NCBI RefSeq assembly: GCF_030811835.1 | Contig: NZ_JAUSRO010000016.1 | Coordinates: 62,001-126,000, forward strand | Length of the DNA: 64,000 bases | Source: Variovorax ginsengisoli | Lineage (GTDB): Bacteria; Pseudomonadota; Gammaproteobacteria; Burkholderiales; Burkholderiaceae_C | Direction: 5' to 3' | Shown: positions 36,518-45,971 of the stretch, in pieces | Layout: each line of letters starts with the position of its first letter | Position numbering within the stretch: position 1 is the first letter of the stretch | The notes under the pieces: generated by a model | Told to the model about the DNA's origin: nothing | The model's database searches: none | Seen by the model: only the letters and a program-made list of their open reading frames with translations | Program-made: the position numbers and the translations under genes

Positions 36518-38248
36518 TCAGAACGTCGCCCACTCGTCGCTGGGTAAGGCCGGGGATGTCATGGGTCTGGACGCCGGCTTGTGGGGCGCCGCCGCTTCGG
36601 GCGCGGCAGCCGCAACGAGCTTCAAGTTGCGCGACTGTGCACGGGTGACGTGCGCGACCCGCATCGGCACGGCGGTTTCGTTTGGCGCGGGGGCGTCGGC
36701 ATAGGCCTGCTCTGCCAGCTTGAAGACGCTGACCGTTTGCACCAAGCTGTGCGCCTGCTCCTGCAGAGAGCTCGCCGCAGCGGCGGCTTCTTCCACCAGT
36801 GCTGCGTTCTGCTGTGTGACTTGGTCCATCTGCGTGATGGCCTGGTTGATCTGTTCGATGCCGGTGGTCTGTTCCTGGCTGGCTGCCGTGATCTCGCCCA
36901 TGATGTCGGTCACACGCTGAACGCTGTCGACGATCTGCCCCATGGTCCGGCCCGCTTCGTCGACCAGCGCCGTGCCCGCGTTCACATTGCCCACCGACGT
37001 GTCGATCAGGCCCTTGATTTCCTTGGCCGCCGCTGCCGACCGCTGCGCGAGGTTGCGCACCTCCGACGCCACCACCGCGAAGCCACGGCCCTGTTCGCCG
37101 GCGCGCGCGGCTTCCACCGCCGCGTTCAGCGCGAGGATGTTGGTCTGGAAGGCGATGCCATCGATCACCGAGATGATGTCGACGATCTTCTTGGAGGACC
37201 CGTCGATGGCCGTCATCGTGTTCACCACTTGGCTTACGATACTTCCGCCCCTGACGGCAATGTCCGACGCAGAGGCCGACAGCTGGTTGGCTTGGCGTGC
37301 GTTCTCGGCATTCTGCTTGACGGTGGAGGTCAGCTCTTCCATGGAAGCGGCCGTTTGCTCCAGGGAGCTGGCCTGTTCCTCAGTGCGCGAGGACAGGTCC
37401 TGATTGCCTGCCGCGATTTCACGTGAGGCTGTGGCAATGGTGTGGGTGCCGTTGCGTACCACGCTCACAACCGCCGCAAGGCTCTCCTGCATCTTGCCCA
37501 GTGCCTCCAGCAGCTGGCCGGTTTCGTCACTGGCCTGGGCGGTGACTGCCGACCGCAGGTCACCACTGGCGACCGTTTGTGCAAAGGCCAACGCTTCGCG
37601 CAGTGGTTGCGTGATGCCTTGCGTCAACCACCAGGCCACCGCGGCACCAATGGCGAGCGCCACCGACGCCAGGGCAATGAGCGTCCAACAGGCGGATTGG
37701 TAAAGCGAATTGATGTCCTTCGCGCTTTGGTCGATCACCGATTTCTGATGCTCGAGCATGGCCGACACGCTGGCTTCATACGTGGCCAGGGCAGGCACCA
37801 GCTTGCCGGAGGTCAATGCCTTGGCTTCTACCAGCTGATTGGCCTCCTTGAGCTTCAGGATGCTGGTACGCAGGGCGATATAGGCCGTGCGCTTGGCCTG
37901 GATGTCCGCGCTCAGCGCTTTTTCCTCTGGCGTGTCCAGCATGGCTTCGAGCCGCTTCTGTGTTTCGGAGATGGCATTGCTCGTGCTGCTCATTTCCTTT
38001 TGGAGGAGTGCCTGGACGTCGGCGTCATTGGATGCGACCAAACTGAAGGTCCTGACGCTGTTCTTGCCGGTATCCTTCAGCCAGAGGGCCGCAAGGCGCT
38101 CCTTGACGAGGGCGCGATCCGTGATCAGGTCGGCCGATTGATTCAGCCGTTGCATGCCCACAATGCCGAGTACCGCCATCACGGCGGCGAGCGCGAGCAC
38201 CAACGCAAAGCCGATGCCCAGGCGCGTACCAATTTTCCAGTTCTTCAT
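36518..38248 (-). CDS. methyl-accepting chemotaxis protein
   Basis: This 576-residue transducer has a transmembrane helix at about 9-31 and a periplasmic four-helix-bundle-like sensor to about 190. A second helix lies near 190-212, then HAMP. The long signalling domain contains the conserved hairpin DGIAFQTNILALNAAVEAAR, AGEQGRGFAVVASEVRNLAQ. The C-terminus ends DEWATF, which looks like the pentapeptide tether for CheR/CheB methylation enzymes. It is divergent from wspA across a 324-bp gap. Whether it feeds the Wsp kinase or a flagellar system elsewhere is not shown. The sensed ligand is unknown. Confidence 0.92.
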   Translation of the reverse strand: MKNWKIGTRLGIGFALVLALAAVMAVLGIVGMQRLNQSADLITDRALVKERLAALWLKDTGKNSVRTFSLVASNDADVQALLQKEMSSTSNAISETQKRLEAMLDTPEEKALSADIQAKRTAYIALRTSILKLKEANQLVEAKALTSGKLVPALATYEASVSAMLEHQKSVIDQSAKDINSLYQSACWTLIALASVALAIGAAVAWWLTQGITQPLREALAFAQTVASGDLRSAVTAQASDETGQLLEALGKMQESLAAVVSVVRNGTHTIATASREIAAGNQDLSSRTEEQASSLEQTAASMEELTSTVKQNAENARQANQLSASASDIAVRGGSIVSQVVNTMTAIDGSSKKIVDIISVIDGIAFQTNILALNAAVEAARAGEQGRGFAVVASEVRNLAQRSAAAAKEIKGLIDTSVGNVNAGTALVDEAGRTMGQIVDSVQRVTDIMGEITAASQEQTTGIEQINQAITQMDQVTQQNAALVEEAAAAASSLQEQAHSLVQTVSVFKLAEQAYADAPAPNETAVPMRVAHVTRAQSRNLKLVAAAAPEAAAPHKPASRPMTSPALPSDEWATF

Positions 38249-38572
38249 ATCGGTCTCAATATCGTTATCACGGGGGCGTTTGCGTTGTCAGCAACGAGCG
38301 ATCGCTCCGGCGGTCGGATGAATGATGCGCACCGCGTCCAAGGGGTGTGTAGCGCAGTTGTCAATTTCATGTGCCCTGTTTGTGTGCAGCAATCGACAGT
38401 GCTGCGCGCGGTTCCCCTCGACTGTCCAAGCGATCGCCCCCAAAACGCGCTGCATCCTCACCAAACCCGCTTCTCGCGTTGACAATTGTTAGCATTGACG
38501 CTTCGAGTCTCACCGGCTTGCGCGACCACGCACGCCGGCTGTTCCGCGCTGTCTCCAGTTCACATTACTGCC
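38249..38572. promoter_or_regulatory. divergent promoter region between the MCP gene and wspA
   Basis: About 320 bp separate the two start codons. A TTGACA-like element (38479-38484) points toward wspA, but no good -10 is visible at the usual spacing. No repeats or hairpins stand out. Confidence 0.4.
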
Positions 38573-40192
38573 ATGAAAAACCTGACCCTCCGCCAGCGCA
38601 TGCTCGCCGGCTTTGCCGTGATCCTGGGCATCATGGCGCTGACGGGGATGCTCGATCTGCGGCGCCTCTATCTCATTGACAAGGAGGTGGATGCCATTCG
38701 GCAGGATGCCGTGCCGGGGCTTTACTACAGCGCTTCGCTGCGTGCGGCCTGGGGTACGGGTTTCGTTCGCGCGCGCGACGTGCTGGAGCACCCGACGCCC
38801 GAGGGCCGCAAGGCGCTGCTGGACTCGCAGGCCAAGGGTGACGCGCAGTTCGACGAGCTGCTCGCGGGCTACCTGAAGTCGGTACGCCACCCCGACGAGA
38901 CAGCGCTGTACAAGGAATTTCACGCGCTGGTGCTCGAGTTTCGGCGTCAGCGGGACAACCTGCTGGCCGACCAATCCGCTGCCGCACTCAGCGAGGCGCG
39001 CACGCGGGTGCACGAGCAACTGACGCCGCAATTCAGCAAGGGCAGCGAAATCCTGCTGAAGATCGTGGCGCTCAACAAGGCGGAAGCCGACGAGGCGACG
39101 GACCGTATCGCGGATTCGGTCGGTGCGGGTGAAACCGGCGTCGTCATCTCCCTCGTGCTGGCGCTGGTGGCCGCGCTGGGTTGCGGTTACCTGCTGATGC
39201 GTGCCATCACCAAGCCCATGGGCGCCATCGTCGAGGGACTGGCTGAGCTGCGCGCAGGCGATCTCACGCGCCGGCTCGACCTGGCGCGCAATGACGAATT
39301 CAACGCCATCGAACAGGGCTTCAACACCACCACCGACGAATTGGCCGCGCTGGTGAGCAAGGCGCAGCGCTCGGCCATCCAGGTGGCGACCTCGGTGACC
39401 GAGATTGCCGCCACGTCGCGCCAGCAACAGGCCACGGCCACCGAAGTCGCGGCCACCACCACCGAAATCGGCGCGACGTCGCGCGAGATCTCGGCAACGT
39501 CGCGTGACCTGGTGCGCACGATGTCCGAGGTGTCGGGCGCGGCCGAACGCACGGCATCGCTCGCGGGCAATGGTCAGGTGGGTCTGGCGCGCATGGAGGA
39601 CACCATGCACAACGTGGTCGAGGCTGCCGGTTCGGTGAACTCGAAACTGGCTGTGCTCAACGAGAAGGCCGGCAACATCAACCGCGTGGTGACCACCATC
39701 ACCAACGTGGCCAACCAGACCAACCTGTTGTCGCTGAATGCCGCCATCGAGGCCGAGAAGGCCGGCGAGTACGGTCGTGGCTTCGTGGTGGTGGCCACCG
39801 AAATCCGCCGCCTGGCCGACCAGACCGCCGTGGCGACTTACGACATCGAGCAGATCGTGCGCGAGATCCAGTCGTCGGTGTCCGCCGGCGTGATGGGCAT
39901 GGACAAGTTCTCCGAAGAAGTGCGCCGCGGCATGGGCGACATGCAGGAGGTCGGCGAGCAGCTCTCGCAGATCATCCAGCAGGTGCAGACACTGGCGCCA
40001 CGCGTGCAGATGGTCAATGAAGGCATGGGCGCGCAGGCCACGGGCGCCGAGCAGATCAACCAGGCGCTGGTGCAGCTGAGCGAAGCCACGCAGCAGACGG
40101 TGGAGTCGCTGCGGCATTCGAGTTCGGCCATCGACGAACTGAACCTGGTGGCCAACGACTTGCGCGCGGGCGTGTCGCGGTTCAAGGTGTGA
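38573..40192 (+). CDS. wspA: WspA-like surface-sensing methyl-accepting protein
   Basis: The protein has 539 residues from the ATG at 38573; the frame runs further upstream but without family features. It has a transmembrane helix at about 10-28 (AGFAVILGIMALTGML), a four-helix-bundle-like periplasmic region, a second helix at about 185-205, and HAMP. The signalling tip reads TNVANQTNLLSLNAAIEAEK, AGEYGRGFVVVATEIRRLAD. WspA in Pseudomonas responds to surface contact and drives c-di-GMP output through WspE and WspR. It heads a tightly packed wspABCDEFR cluster and its stop overlaps wspB. Confidence 0.92.
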   Translation: MKNLTLRQRMLAGFAVILGIMALTGMLDLRRLYLIDKEVDAIRQDAVPGLYYSASLRAAWGTGFVRARDVLEHPTPEGRKALLDSQAKGDAQFDELLAGYLKSVRHPDETALYKEFHALVLEFRRQRDNLLADQSAAALSEARTRVHEQLTPQFSKGSEILLKIVALNKAEADEATDRIADSVGAGETGVVISLVLALVAALGCGYLLMRAITKPMGAIVEGLAELRAGDLTRRLDLARNDEFNAIEQGFNTTTDELAALVSKAQRSAIQVATSVTEIAATSRQQQATATEVAATTTEIGATSREISATSRDLVRTMSEVSGAAERTASLAGNGQVGLARMEDTMHNVVEAAGSVNSKLAVLNEKAGNINRVVTTITNVANQTNLLSLNAAIEAEKAGEYGRGFVVVATEIRRLADQTAVATYDIEQIVREIQSSVSAGVMGMDKFSEEVRRGMGDMQEVGEQLSQIIQQVQTLAPRVQMVNEGMGAQATGAEQINQALVQLSEATQQTVESLRHSSSAIDELNLVANDLRAGVSRFKV

Positions 40193-40725
40193 GCCTGGAC
40201 ACGCGTCCTGCGTCGCCGCTATCGCCGGGCGGCCCCGGCCTGGCGGCGCGCAAACTGTTTCTGCAGTTTCGCATCGGCTGCGACCGCTACCTGCTTGCCG
40301 CGGACGTGGTGGTGCAGGTGCTGCCGCCCCAGCCGCTCAAGCAGGTGCCGGGTGCGCCTGATTGGGTCGCCGGCATCCTGTCTTTCAAGGACCGGCCTGT
40401 ACCGGTGATCGACCTGAGTCACCTGGCCATCGGCCAGGGTGCGCGCCAGGTCACCAGCACGCGCACCGTGCTGGTGGCGCACCGCCACCGGGGGCAGGCG
40501 CCAGTGCGCACGCTCGGGCTCATCCTGGAAGGCGTGACGGAGACGCTGCACTGCTGTCCGGCCGACTTCATGCCGAGCGGCCTTGGCGGCGTGCAGGCCC
40601 GCTACCTCGGGCCCGTGCTGCAGGACGGGGAGGGCGGCATGCTGCAGTGGGTGGGCGTGGACGAACTGCTGAGCGACGACGTCTGTACGCTGCTGTTCCC
40701 TGCGACTGAAGGCAGGCCGGCATGA
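40189..40725 (+). CDS. wspB: WspB CheW-like coupling protein
   Basis: This 178-residue CheW-domain protein starts at a GTG overlapping the wspA stop. The domain is visible in LFLQFRIGCDRYLLAADVVV, APDWVAGILSFKDRPVPVID and the receptor/kinase-linking segment. It couples WspA to the kinase WspE. It overlaps wspC by 4 bp. The CheW fold is the only domain. Confidence 0.9.
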   Translation: MSLDTRPASPLSPGGPGLAARKLFLQFRIGCDRYLLAADVVVQVLPPQPLKQVPGAPDWVAGILSFKDRPVPVIDLSHLAIGQGARQVTSTRTVLVAHRHRGQAPVRTLGLILEGVTETLHCCPADFMPSGLGGVQARYLGPVLQDGEGGMLQWVGVDELLSDDVCTLLFPATEGRPA

Positions 40726-42005
40726 ACGCGGTCGATCTGCGCTTTGGTCCCCTGCTCAAGGCGCGCATCGGGCTGGATTCGGCATCGATCGGCGCGGCCG
40801 CCATCGAGCGTGCCGTGCGGTTGCGCGCCACCGCCACGGGCTCTGGCAGCGAAGACGCCTACTGGCAACTGCTACACGCCAAGCCGGGTGAAATGCAGCA
40901 GCTCATCGAAGCCGTGGTGGTGCCCGAGACGTGGTTCTACCGCTACCCCGAGTCGCTGGTGGCGTTGGTGGACGTGGTGCGCGCGCGACTCGCACGCGAG
41001 CCCGGGCCGGTGCGCATTCTGAGCCTGCCGTGCTCCACGGGCGAGGAGCCGTATTCCATCGTCATGGCGCTGCTCGACGCGGGCATCGCGCCCTCACAGT
41101 TGGCCGTCGACGCCATGGACGTGAGCGAGGCGGTGATCGCGCGGGCGCGCCTGGCGGTCTATGGCCCCAACTCCTTTCGGGGCGAGGCCGACGGCTGGCG
41201 CCAGCGTTACTTCACGACCGGTGCTCAGGGCGACGTGCTGTCGCGGCGTGTGGCGGACCTGGTGCATTTCCAGTCCGGCAACCTGTTCGACACGCCTTTG
41301 CCGCAGGCAACAGCCTCCACTTACGACATCGTCTTTTGCCGCAATCTGTTGATCTACTTCGACACGCCCACGCAGGAGCGCGCCGTGCGCCTGCTCCGGC
41401 AATTGGCACGCCGCGACGGCATGCTCTTCGTCGGCCCGGCCGAGGCCAGCCTGCTCACGCGCCAGGGCATGCGCGCGTGGCGACTGCCGCACGCTTTCGC
41501 CTTTCACGTTGCGCCCTTGCCCGTGCTCGCGCCTGCACCCGTGCCCTCGACTTTGAATCGGCCCGCCGCGCTCATGGCGCGGCCACCGGCCCTGCGTGCG
41601 CCGGCGCGCGCCGCCACCGCACGTCGCTGGTCGACTTTGATCGCCCGAGACGCCAGCGCGCCCGCGGCTGCGAGCGATGCCACGGGCTCATCCGACGAGA
41701 CGGCCCTGGCCGAAATCTCCCGCCTGGCCGACCGGGGCGAGACCACGCTGGCACTGGCCGCCTGCGAGCGCTGGCTGGCCACCCGGTCACCGACGGCGCA
41801 GGTGTTCTACCTGCAGGGCCTGCTGCACGATGCCGCAGGACGCTCCGAAGCGGCGCAAATGGCCTACCGCAAGGCGCTGTACCTGGACCCCCGACACCGC
41901 GAGACCCTTGCGCACCTGGCGGCACTGCTTGCCTCACAGGGCGACACCGAAGGCGCGCGCCGCTTGCAGGCACGCGGCGCACGCAAGGAGCGCCAGCATG
42001 GATAA
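40722..42005 (+). CDS. wspC: WspC CheR-type receptor methyltransferase with TPR tail
   Basis: The 427-residue protein has an N-terminal CheR domain (PETWFYRYPESLVAL, then SLPCSTGEEPYSIVMALLDA, a SAM-binding motif) and CRNLLIYFDTPTQERAV. The C-terminal third is a proline/alanine-rich linker then TPR-like helices (FYLQGLLHDAAGRSEAAQMA, YRKALYLDPRHRETLAHLAA). WspC methylates WspA to tune its signal. It overlaps wspB and wspD by a few bp. The TPR part is typical of WspC. Confidence 0.92.
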   Translation: MNAVDLRFGPLLKARIGLDSASIGAAAIERAVRLRATATGSGSEDAYWQLLHAKPGEMQQLIEAVVVPETWFYRYPESLVALVDVVRARLAREPGPVRILSLPCSTGEEPYSIVMALLDAGIAPSQLAVDAMDVSEAVIARARLAVYGPNSFRGEADGWRQRYFTTGAQGDVLSRRVADLVHFQSGNLFDTPLPQATASTYDIVFCRNLLIYFDTPTQERAVRLLRQLARRDGMLFVGPAEASLLTRQGMRAWRLPHAFAFHVAPLPVLAPAPVPSTLNRPAALMARPPALRAPARAATARRWSTLIARDASAPAAASDATGSSDETALAEISRLADRGETTLALAACERWLATRSPTAQVFYLQGLLHDAAGRSEAAQMAYRKALYLDPRHRETLAHLAALLASQGDTEGARRLQARGARKERQHG

Positions 42006-42702
42006 CCGCCAAGCTCCCGGGGCCGATGCGCAGGCAGCGCCGCTGGACGATTGCTGGAACCGAATCGGCAGCCAGGGCAACAAGCAGTGCGAGCGCCTGG
42101 CCGAGCACATCCATTGCCGCAACTGCCCGGTGTTCGCTCGCGCAGCCCGCGCGGTGATCGACCGCCTGGTTCCGCAGGCGATCGATGCACCGGCGATTGT
42201 CGAAGCGCCCGCGCTGCTGCACATGGCGGCGTACAGCATGGCATTGCTGGTTTTTCGCGTGCAGGGCGAATGGCTCGGACTGCCCACGCGCGTGCTCGAC
42301 CATGTGAGCCCGGTGCGGCCCGTGCACACGCTGCCGCATCACTGGGACCCGACTGTGCTGGGCGTGACCAATGTGCGTGGCACGCTGACCGTGTGCATCT
42401 CGCTGGCGCGCATGCTGGGCATCGATGCGGGACCGCCGACCCCGGCGACCGCAGACGCGCATGCGCGGCCCGGCGAGCCCCGCATGCTGGTGATGGGCGG
42501 GCCAGGGCGCGCCGTGGTGTTGCCGGTCGACGAGGTCGACGGTATCTACCGCGTGGCCGAGTCCGACGTCGATGCGTTGCCCGCCACGCTGGCGCAGTCG
42601 AGCGTCCGATGCGCGCGGGGCGTGGTGCGCTGCGGCCCGCATGTGGTCGGGGTGCTCGACGAGGTGGCACTCACGCGTTCGCTCGACCGGAGCCTGACAT
42701 GA
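41998..42702 (+). CDS. wspD: WspD CheW-like coupling protein
   Basis: The protein has 234 residues from the ATG at 41998, overlapping the wspC stop by 8 bp. The N-terminus has a cysteine-containing segment (DDCWNRIGSQGNKQCERL, IHCRNCPVFARAARAV) typical of WspD, then a CheW domain (LVFRVQGEWLGLPTRVLDHV, WDPTVLGVTNVRGTLTVCIS). It is the second coupler of the Wsp array. The stop overlaps wspE by 4 bp. Confidence 0.9.
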   Translation: MDNRQAPGADAQAAPLDDCWNRIGSQGNKQCERLAEHIHCRNCPVFARAARAVIDRLVPQAIDAPAIVEAPALLHMAAYSMALLVFRVQGEWLGLPTRVLDHVSPVRPVHTLPHHWDPTVLGVTNVRGTLTVCISLARMLGIDAGPPTPATADAHARPGEPRMLVMGGPGRAVVLPVDEVDGIYRVAESDVDALPATLAQSSVRCARGVVRCGPHVVGVLDEVALTRSLDRSLT

Positions 42703-44927
42703 ACCCCGATGAGATCCGCGACGCGTCCCTGCTGGAGCTGTTCCAGATGGAAGCCGTCACGCAGGTTCAGGTGCTCAACGACGGGCTGCTCGCACTCGAA
42801 CGCGACCCGCGCGCCGCCGCCCACCTGGAATCCTGTATGCGCGCCGCGCATTCGCTCAAGGGCGCCGGGCGCATCGTCGATCTGGAGCCGGCCGTCCGCA
42901 TTGCCCATGCCATGGAAGACTGCCTGGTCAGCGCGCAGGAGGGCCGCCTGCTGCTGCAGCCGAGCGACATCGATGCATTGCTCATGGGGGCCGACCTGTT
43001 GCTGCGTGTGGCCACGCCGGGCGTCGATCTGGAGGCCGACATTGCGCAGTTGCAGGCGCGCCTGAGTGCCGCGCCTGTGGCACGCACGCGTGCCGAGGCT
43101 TCTGCACCTGCACCTGCGCCGCAACCGGCAGCGCCTGTTGCTGCATCGGCGGCAGCAGCAGCCGACGACGAGCGCGTGCTGCGCGTGACCGCCGACACCC
43201 TCAACCGCCTGCTCGGCCTGTCGAGCGAAACGCTGGTCGAGGCGCACCGGCTCGAACCGCTCAACGCCGCCATGCTGCGGCTCAAGCGCCAGCAAAGCGA
43301 AGCTGCACGCGCGCTGGAAACGCTGCGCGAGCAGCTCGCAGTGCAGCAACCGCCACCGGACGCGCGCGTACAGGCGACGCTCGATCATGCCGTGCAGCTC
43401 ATGGGTGATTGCGCGCAGACGCTCGGGCGCCGCATGGACGAACTCGACCAGTTCGGCTGGCGCATGACGCATCTGTCGCAGCGTCTCTACGACACGGCCC
43501 TGGCCTGTCGCATGCGGCCCTTCGGCGACGGCATCGGCCCCATGGCGCGTTCGGTGCGTGACCTGGCCCGGGCGCTGGGCAAGCAGGTGCGGCTGGACGT
43601 GGAAGGCGACGCCACCCAGGTCGACCGCGACATCCTGGAAAAGCTCGAAGCGCCCCTGACGCACCTGCTGCGCAACGCGCTGGATCACGGCATCGAATCG
43701 CCGGCAGACCGGCAGGCTGCGGGCAAGCCTGCCGAAGGCGTGGTGCGGCTGCAGGCGCGCCACAGTGCGGGCATGCTGGTCATCGAAATCGGCGACGACG
43801 GGCGCGGCATCGACCTGGTGCAACTGCGCGAGGAAGTGGTGCGGCGCGAGCTGTCGACCGCGCCGACCGTGGCGCGGCTCAGCGAGGCCGAGCTTCTTGA
43901 ATTCCTGTTCCTCCCGGGCTTCAGCACCCGCACGGCCGTCACGGAGATTTCGGGGCGCGGGGTCGGGCTCGATGTCGTGCAGAACATGGTGCGGCAGTTG
44001 CGCGGCTCCGTGCGTGTGCACCAGAAAACGGGCGTCGGCATGCGCTTCGTGCTGGAAATGCCGCTGTCGCTGTCGGTGATGCGCAGCCTGCTGGTGGACA
44101 TCGGCGGCGAACATTACGCATTTCCACTGGCGTATGTCACGCATGCACTGGAGGTACCGCACACCGCCATCGAACAGCTCGAAGGCCATCAGCACCTGCG
44201 CTTCCAGGGGCGGCAGATCAGCCTCGTGTCGGCACGCCAGCTGCTGCAGTACGGTAACGCGATGCAGACGCCTGACCCTGCGAGCGTGGTGGTGATTGGC
44301 GAGCATGGCAGCATGTACGGCGTGGCGGTCGATCGGTTCATCGGTGAACGCACCGTGGTTGTGCAGCCGCTCGACCCGCGCCTGGGCAAGGTGCGCGACA
44401 TCCAGGCCGGCGCGCTCATGGAAGACGGCGCGCCGCTGCTGATCCTCGACGTGGAAGACCTGCTGCTGTCCATCGGCAAGCTGGTTGCCGACGGCCGCTT
44501 GGCGCGCGTGGACGCCAGCGGCAGCGGCAGCGTCGCGGGCGTGACGCGCCGCCAGCGCGTGCTGGTGGTCGATGACTCTTTGACCGTGCGTGAACTGGAA
44601 CGCAAGTTGCTCACCCAACGCGGCTATCAGGTGGCCGTGGCGGTCGACGGCATGGACGGCTGGAACATGTTCCGCGCCGAGCCCTTCGACCTGGTGGTGA
44701 CCGACGTGGACATGCCGCGCATGGACGGCATCGAGCTGGTCACGCGCATCAAGCGCGATCCGCGGCTGCAGAACGTCCCGGTGATCGTGGTGTCGTACAA
44801 GGACCGGGAGGAAGACCGGCAGCGCGGCCTCGACGCCGGCGCTGACTACTATCTGGCCAAAAGCAGCTTCCACGATGAAGCCCTGCTGGAGGCCGTGGAA
44901 GACCTGATCGGAAGGGCGCACACGTGA
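42699..44927 (+). CDS. wspE: WspE hybrid CheA-type histidine kinase with receiver
   Basis: The protein has 742 residues from the ATG at 42699; the upstream frame is a shadow of wspD. An N-terminal HPt domain carries the phospho-accepting His51 in AAHSLKGAGRIV. The catalytic part has LLRNALDHGIESPADR and GDDGRGIDLVQL ATP-binding boxes, then a CheW-like domain. The C-terminal receiver (VLVVDDSLTVRELERKLL) has phospho-acceptor Asp669. It should phosphorylate WspR and WspF. The stop overlaps the wspF start by 4 bp. Confidence 0.94.
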   Translation: MNPDEIRDASLLELFQMEAVTQVQVLNDGLLALERDPRAAAHLESCMRAAHSLKGAGRIVDLEPAVRIAHAMEDCLVSAQEGRLLLQPSDIDALLMGADLLLRVATPGVDLEADIAQLQARLSAAPVARTRAEASAPAPAPQPAAPVAASAAAAADDERVLRVTADTLNRLLGLSSETLVEAHRLEPLNAAMLRLKRQQSEAARALETLREQLAVQQPPPDARVQATLDHAVQLMGDCAQTLGRRMDELDQFGWRMTHLSQRLYDTALACRMRPFGDGIGPMARSVRDLARALGKQVRLDVEGDATQVDRDILEKLEAPLTHLLRNALDHGIESPADRQAAGKPAEGVVRLQARHSAGMLVIEIGDDGRGIDLVQLREEVVRRELSTAPTVARLSEAELLEFLFLPGFSTRTAVTEISGRGVGLDVVQNMVRQLRGSVRVHQKTGVGMRFVLEMPLSLSVMRSLLVDIGGEHYAFPLAYVTHALEVPHTAIEQLEGHQHLRFQGRQISLVSARQLLQYGNAMQTPDPASVVVIGEHGSMYGVAVDRFIGERTVVVQPLDPRLGKVRDIQAGALMEDGAPLLILDVEDLLLSIGKLVADGRLARVDASGSGSVAGVTRRQRVLVVDDSLTVRELERKLLTQRGYQVAVAVDGMDGWNMFRAEPFDLVVTDVDMPRMDGIELVTRIKRDPRLQNVPVIVVSYKDREEDRQRGLDAGADYYLAKSSFHDEALLEAVEDLIGRAHT

Positions 44928-45970
44928 AGATCGGCATCGTCAACGACATGCCCCTGGCGGTCGAGGCGCTCAAGCGTGCCATTGCGCTGGAGCCAAGCTA
45001 CGCGGTCGTGTGGGTGGCTGGCAATGGGGCCGAGGCCATCGAGCGTTGTGGAGCCCTGCGACCGGACGTCATCCTCATGGACCTGCTCATGCCCGTGATG
45101 GACGGCGTCGAAGCCACGCGGCGCATCATGGCGCAGACGCCCTGTGCGATCGTGGTGGTGACGGGCGATGTGAGCGGGCAGACCAGCCGTGTGTTCGACG
45201 CCATGGGCCATGGCGCCCTCGACGCCGTCAACACGCCCGCGCTCGGCCAGGGCGACATTCGCGATGCCGCCGCGCCGTTGCTGCGCAAGATTCGAAACGT
45301 CGGCTGGCTCATCGGGCGCTATGACGCGGCGCGGGTTCCTGCACCCGCTGCCGCTGCCACACGCCAGTCCGCCGCACCGTCGACGCGCCTGGTGGCCATT
45401 GGCGCTTCGGCCGGTGGCCCGGCGGCGCTGGCCGAACTGCTGCGGGTTTTGCCAGCGGATTTCCCCGCGGCCATCGTGCTGGTGCAGCACGTGGATGCGC
45501 ATTTCGCCGCGGGCATGGCGACGTGGTTCAACGAACAGACCCCACTGCCCGTGCGGCTGGCCATGGCTGGCGACGTACCGCTGGCCGGTACCGTCCTGCT
45601 GGCAGGCACGGACGACCATCTGCATCTGCGGGCGAATGGCCGCCTGGCCTATGGCAGCGAGCCGGTCGAGTCGCTTTACCGGCCCTCCATCGACGTTTTT
45701 TTTCAGTGCGTGGCGACCCACTGGCAGGGCGAGGCAGTGGGCATCCTGCTCACGGGCATGGGCCGCGACGGCGCGCAGGGCCTGAAGGCCATGCGCCAAC
45801 GCGGCTTCCTCACCCTGGCCCAGGACCAGGCCAGCAGCGCCGTCTATGGCATGCCCAAGGCGGCGGCAGCGATTGGCGCCGCCGTGGAAATCCGGTCGCC
45901 GGCGGAGATCGCATCGCGCCTGCTGGGCCTCTTTCCCGCCGCCCGCCCGCCGTACCCTCCAGGACACTGA
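44924..45970 (+). CDS. wspF: WspF CheB-type methylesterase response regulator
   Basis: The 348-residue protein starts at a GTG. The receiver domain carries Asp53 in DVILMDLLMP. A linker follows, and the methylesterase part has the serine motif VAIGASAGGPAALAELLRVL, then LVQHVDAHFAAGMATWFNE, and a late GMGRDGAQGL. WspF removes methyl groups from WspA and holds the pathway down. Loss of WspF is known in Pseudomonas to give high c-di-GMP and wrinkly colonies. The frame looks intact here. Confidence 0.94.
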   Translation: MKIGIVNDMPLAVEALKRAIALEPSYAVVWVAGNGAEAIERCGALRPDVILMDLLMPVMDGVEATRRIMAQTPCAIVVVTGDVSGQTSRVFDAMGHGALDAVNTPALGQGDIRDAAAPLLRKIRNVGWLIGRYDAARVPAPAAAATRQSAAPSTRLVAIGASAGGPAALAELLRVLPADFPAAIVLVQHVDAHFAAGMATWFNEQTPLPVRLAMAGDVPLAGTVLLAGTDDHLHLRANGRLAYGSEPVESLYRPSIDVFFQCVATHWQGEAVGILLTGMGRDGAQGLKAMRQRGFLTLAQDQASSAVYGMPKAAAAIGAAVEIRSPAEIASRLLGLFPAARPPYPPGH

Positions 45971-45971
45971 C

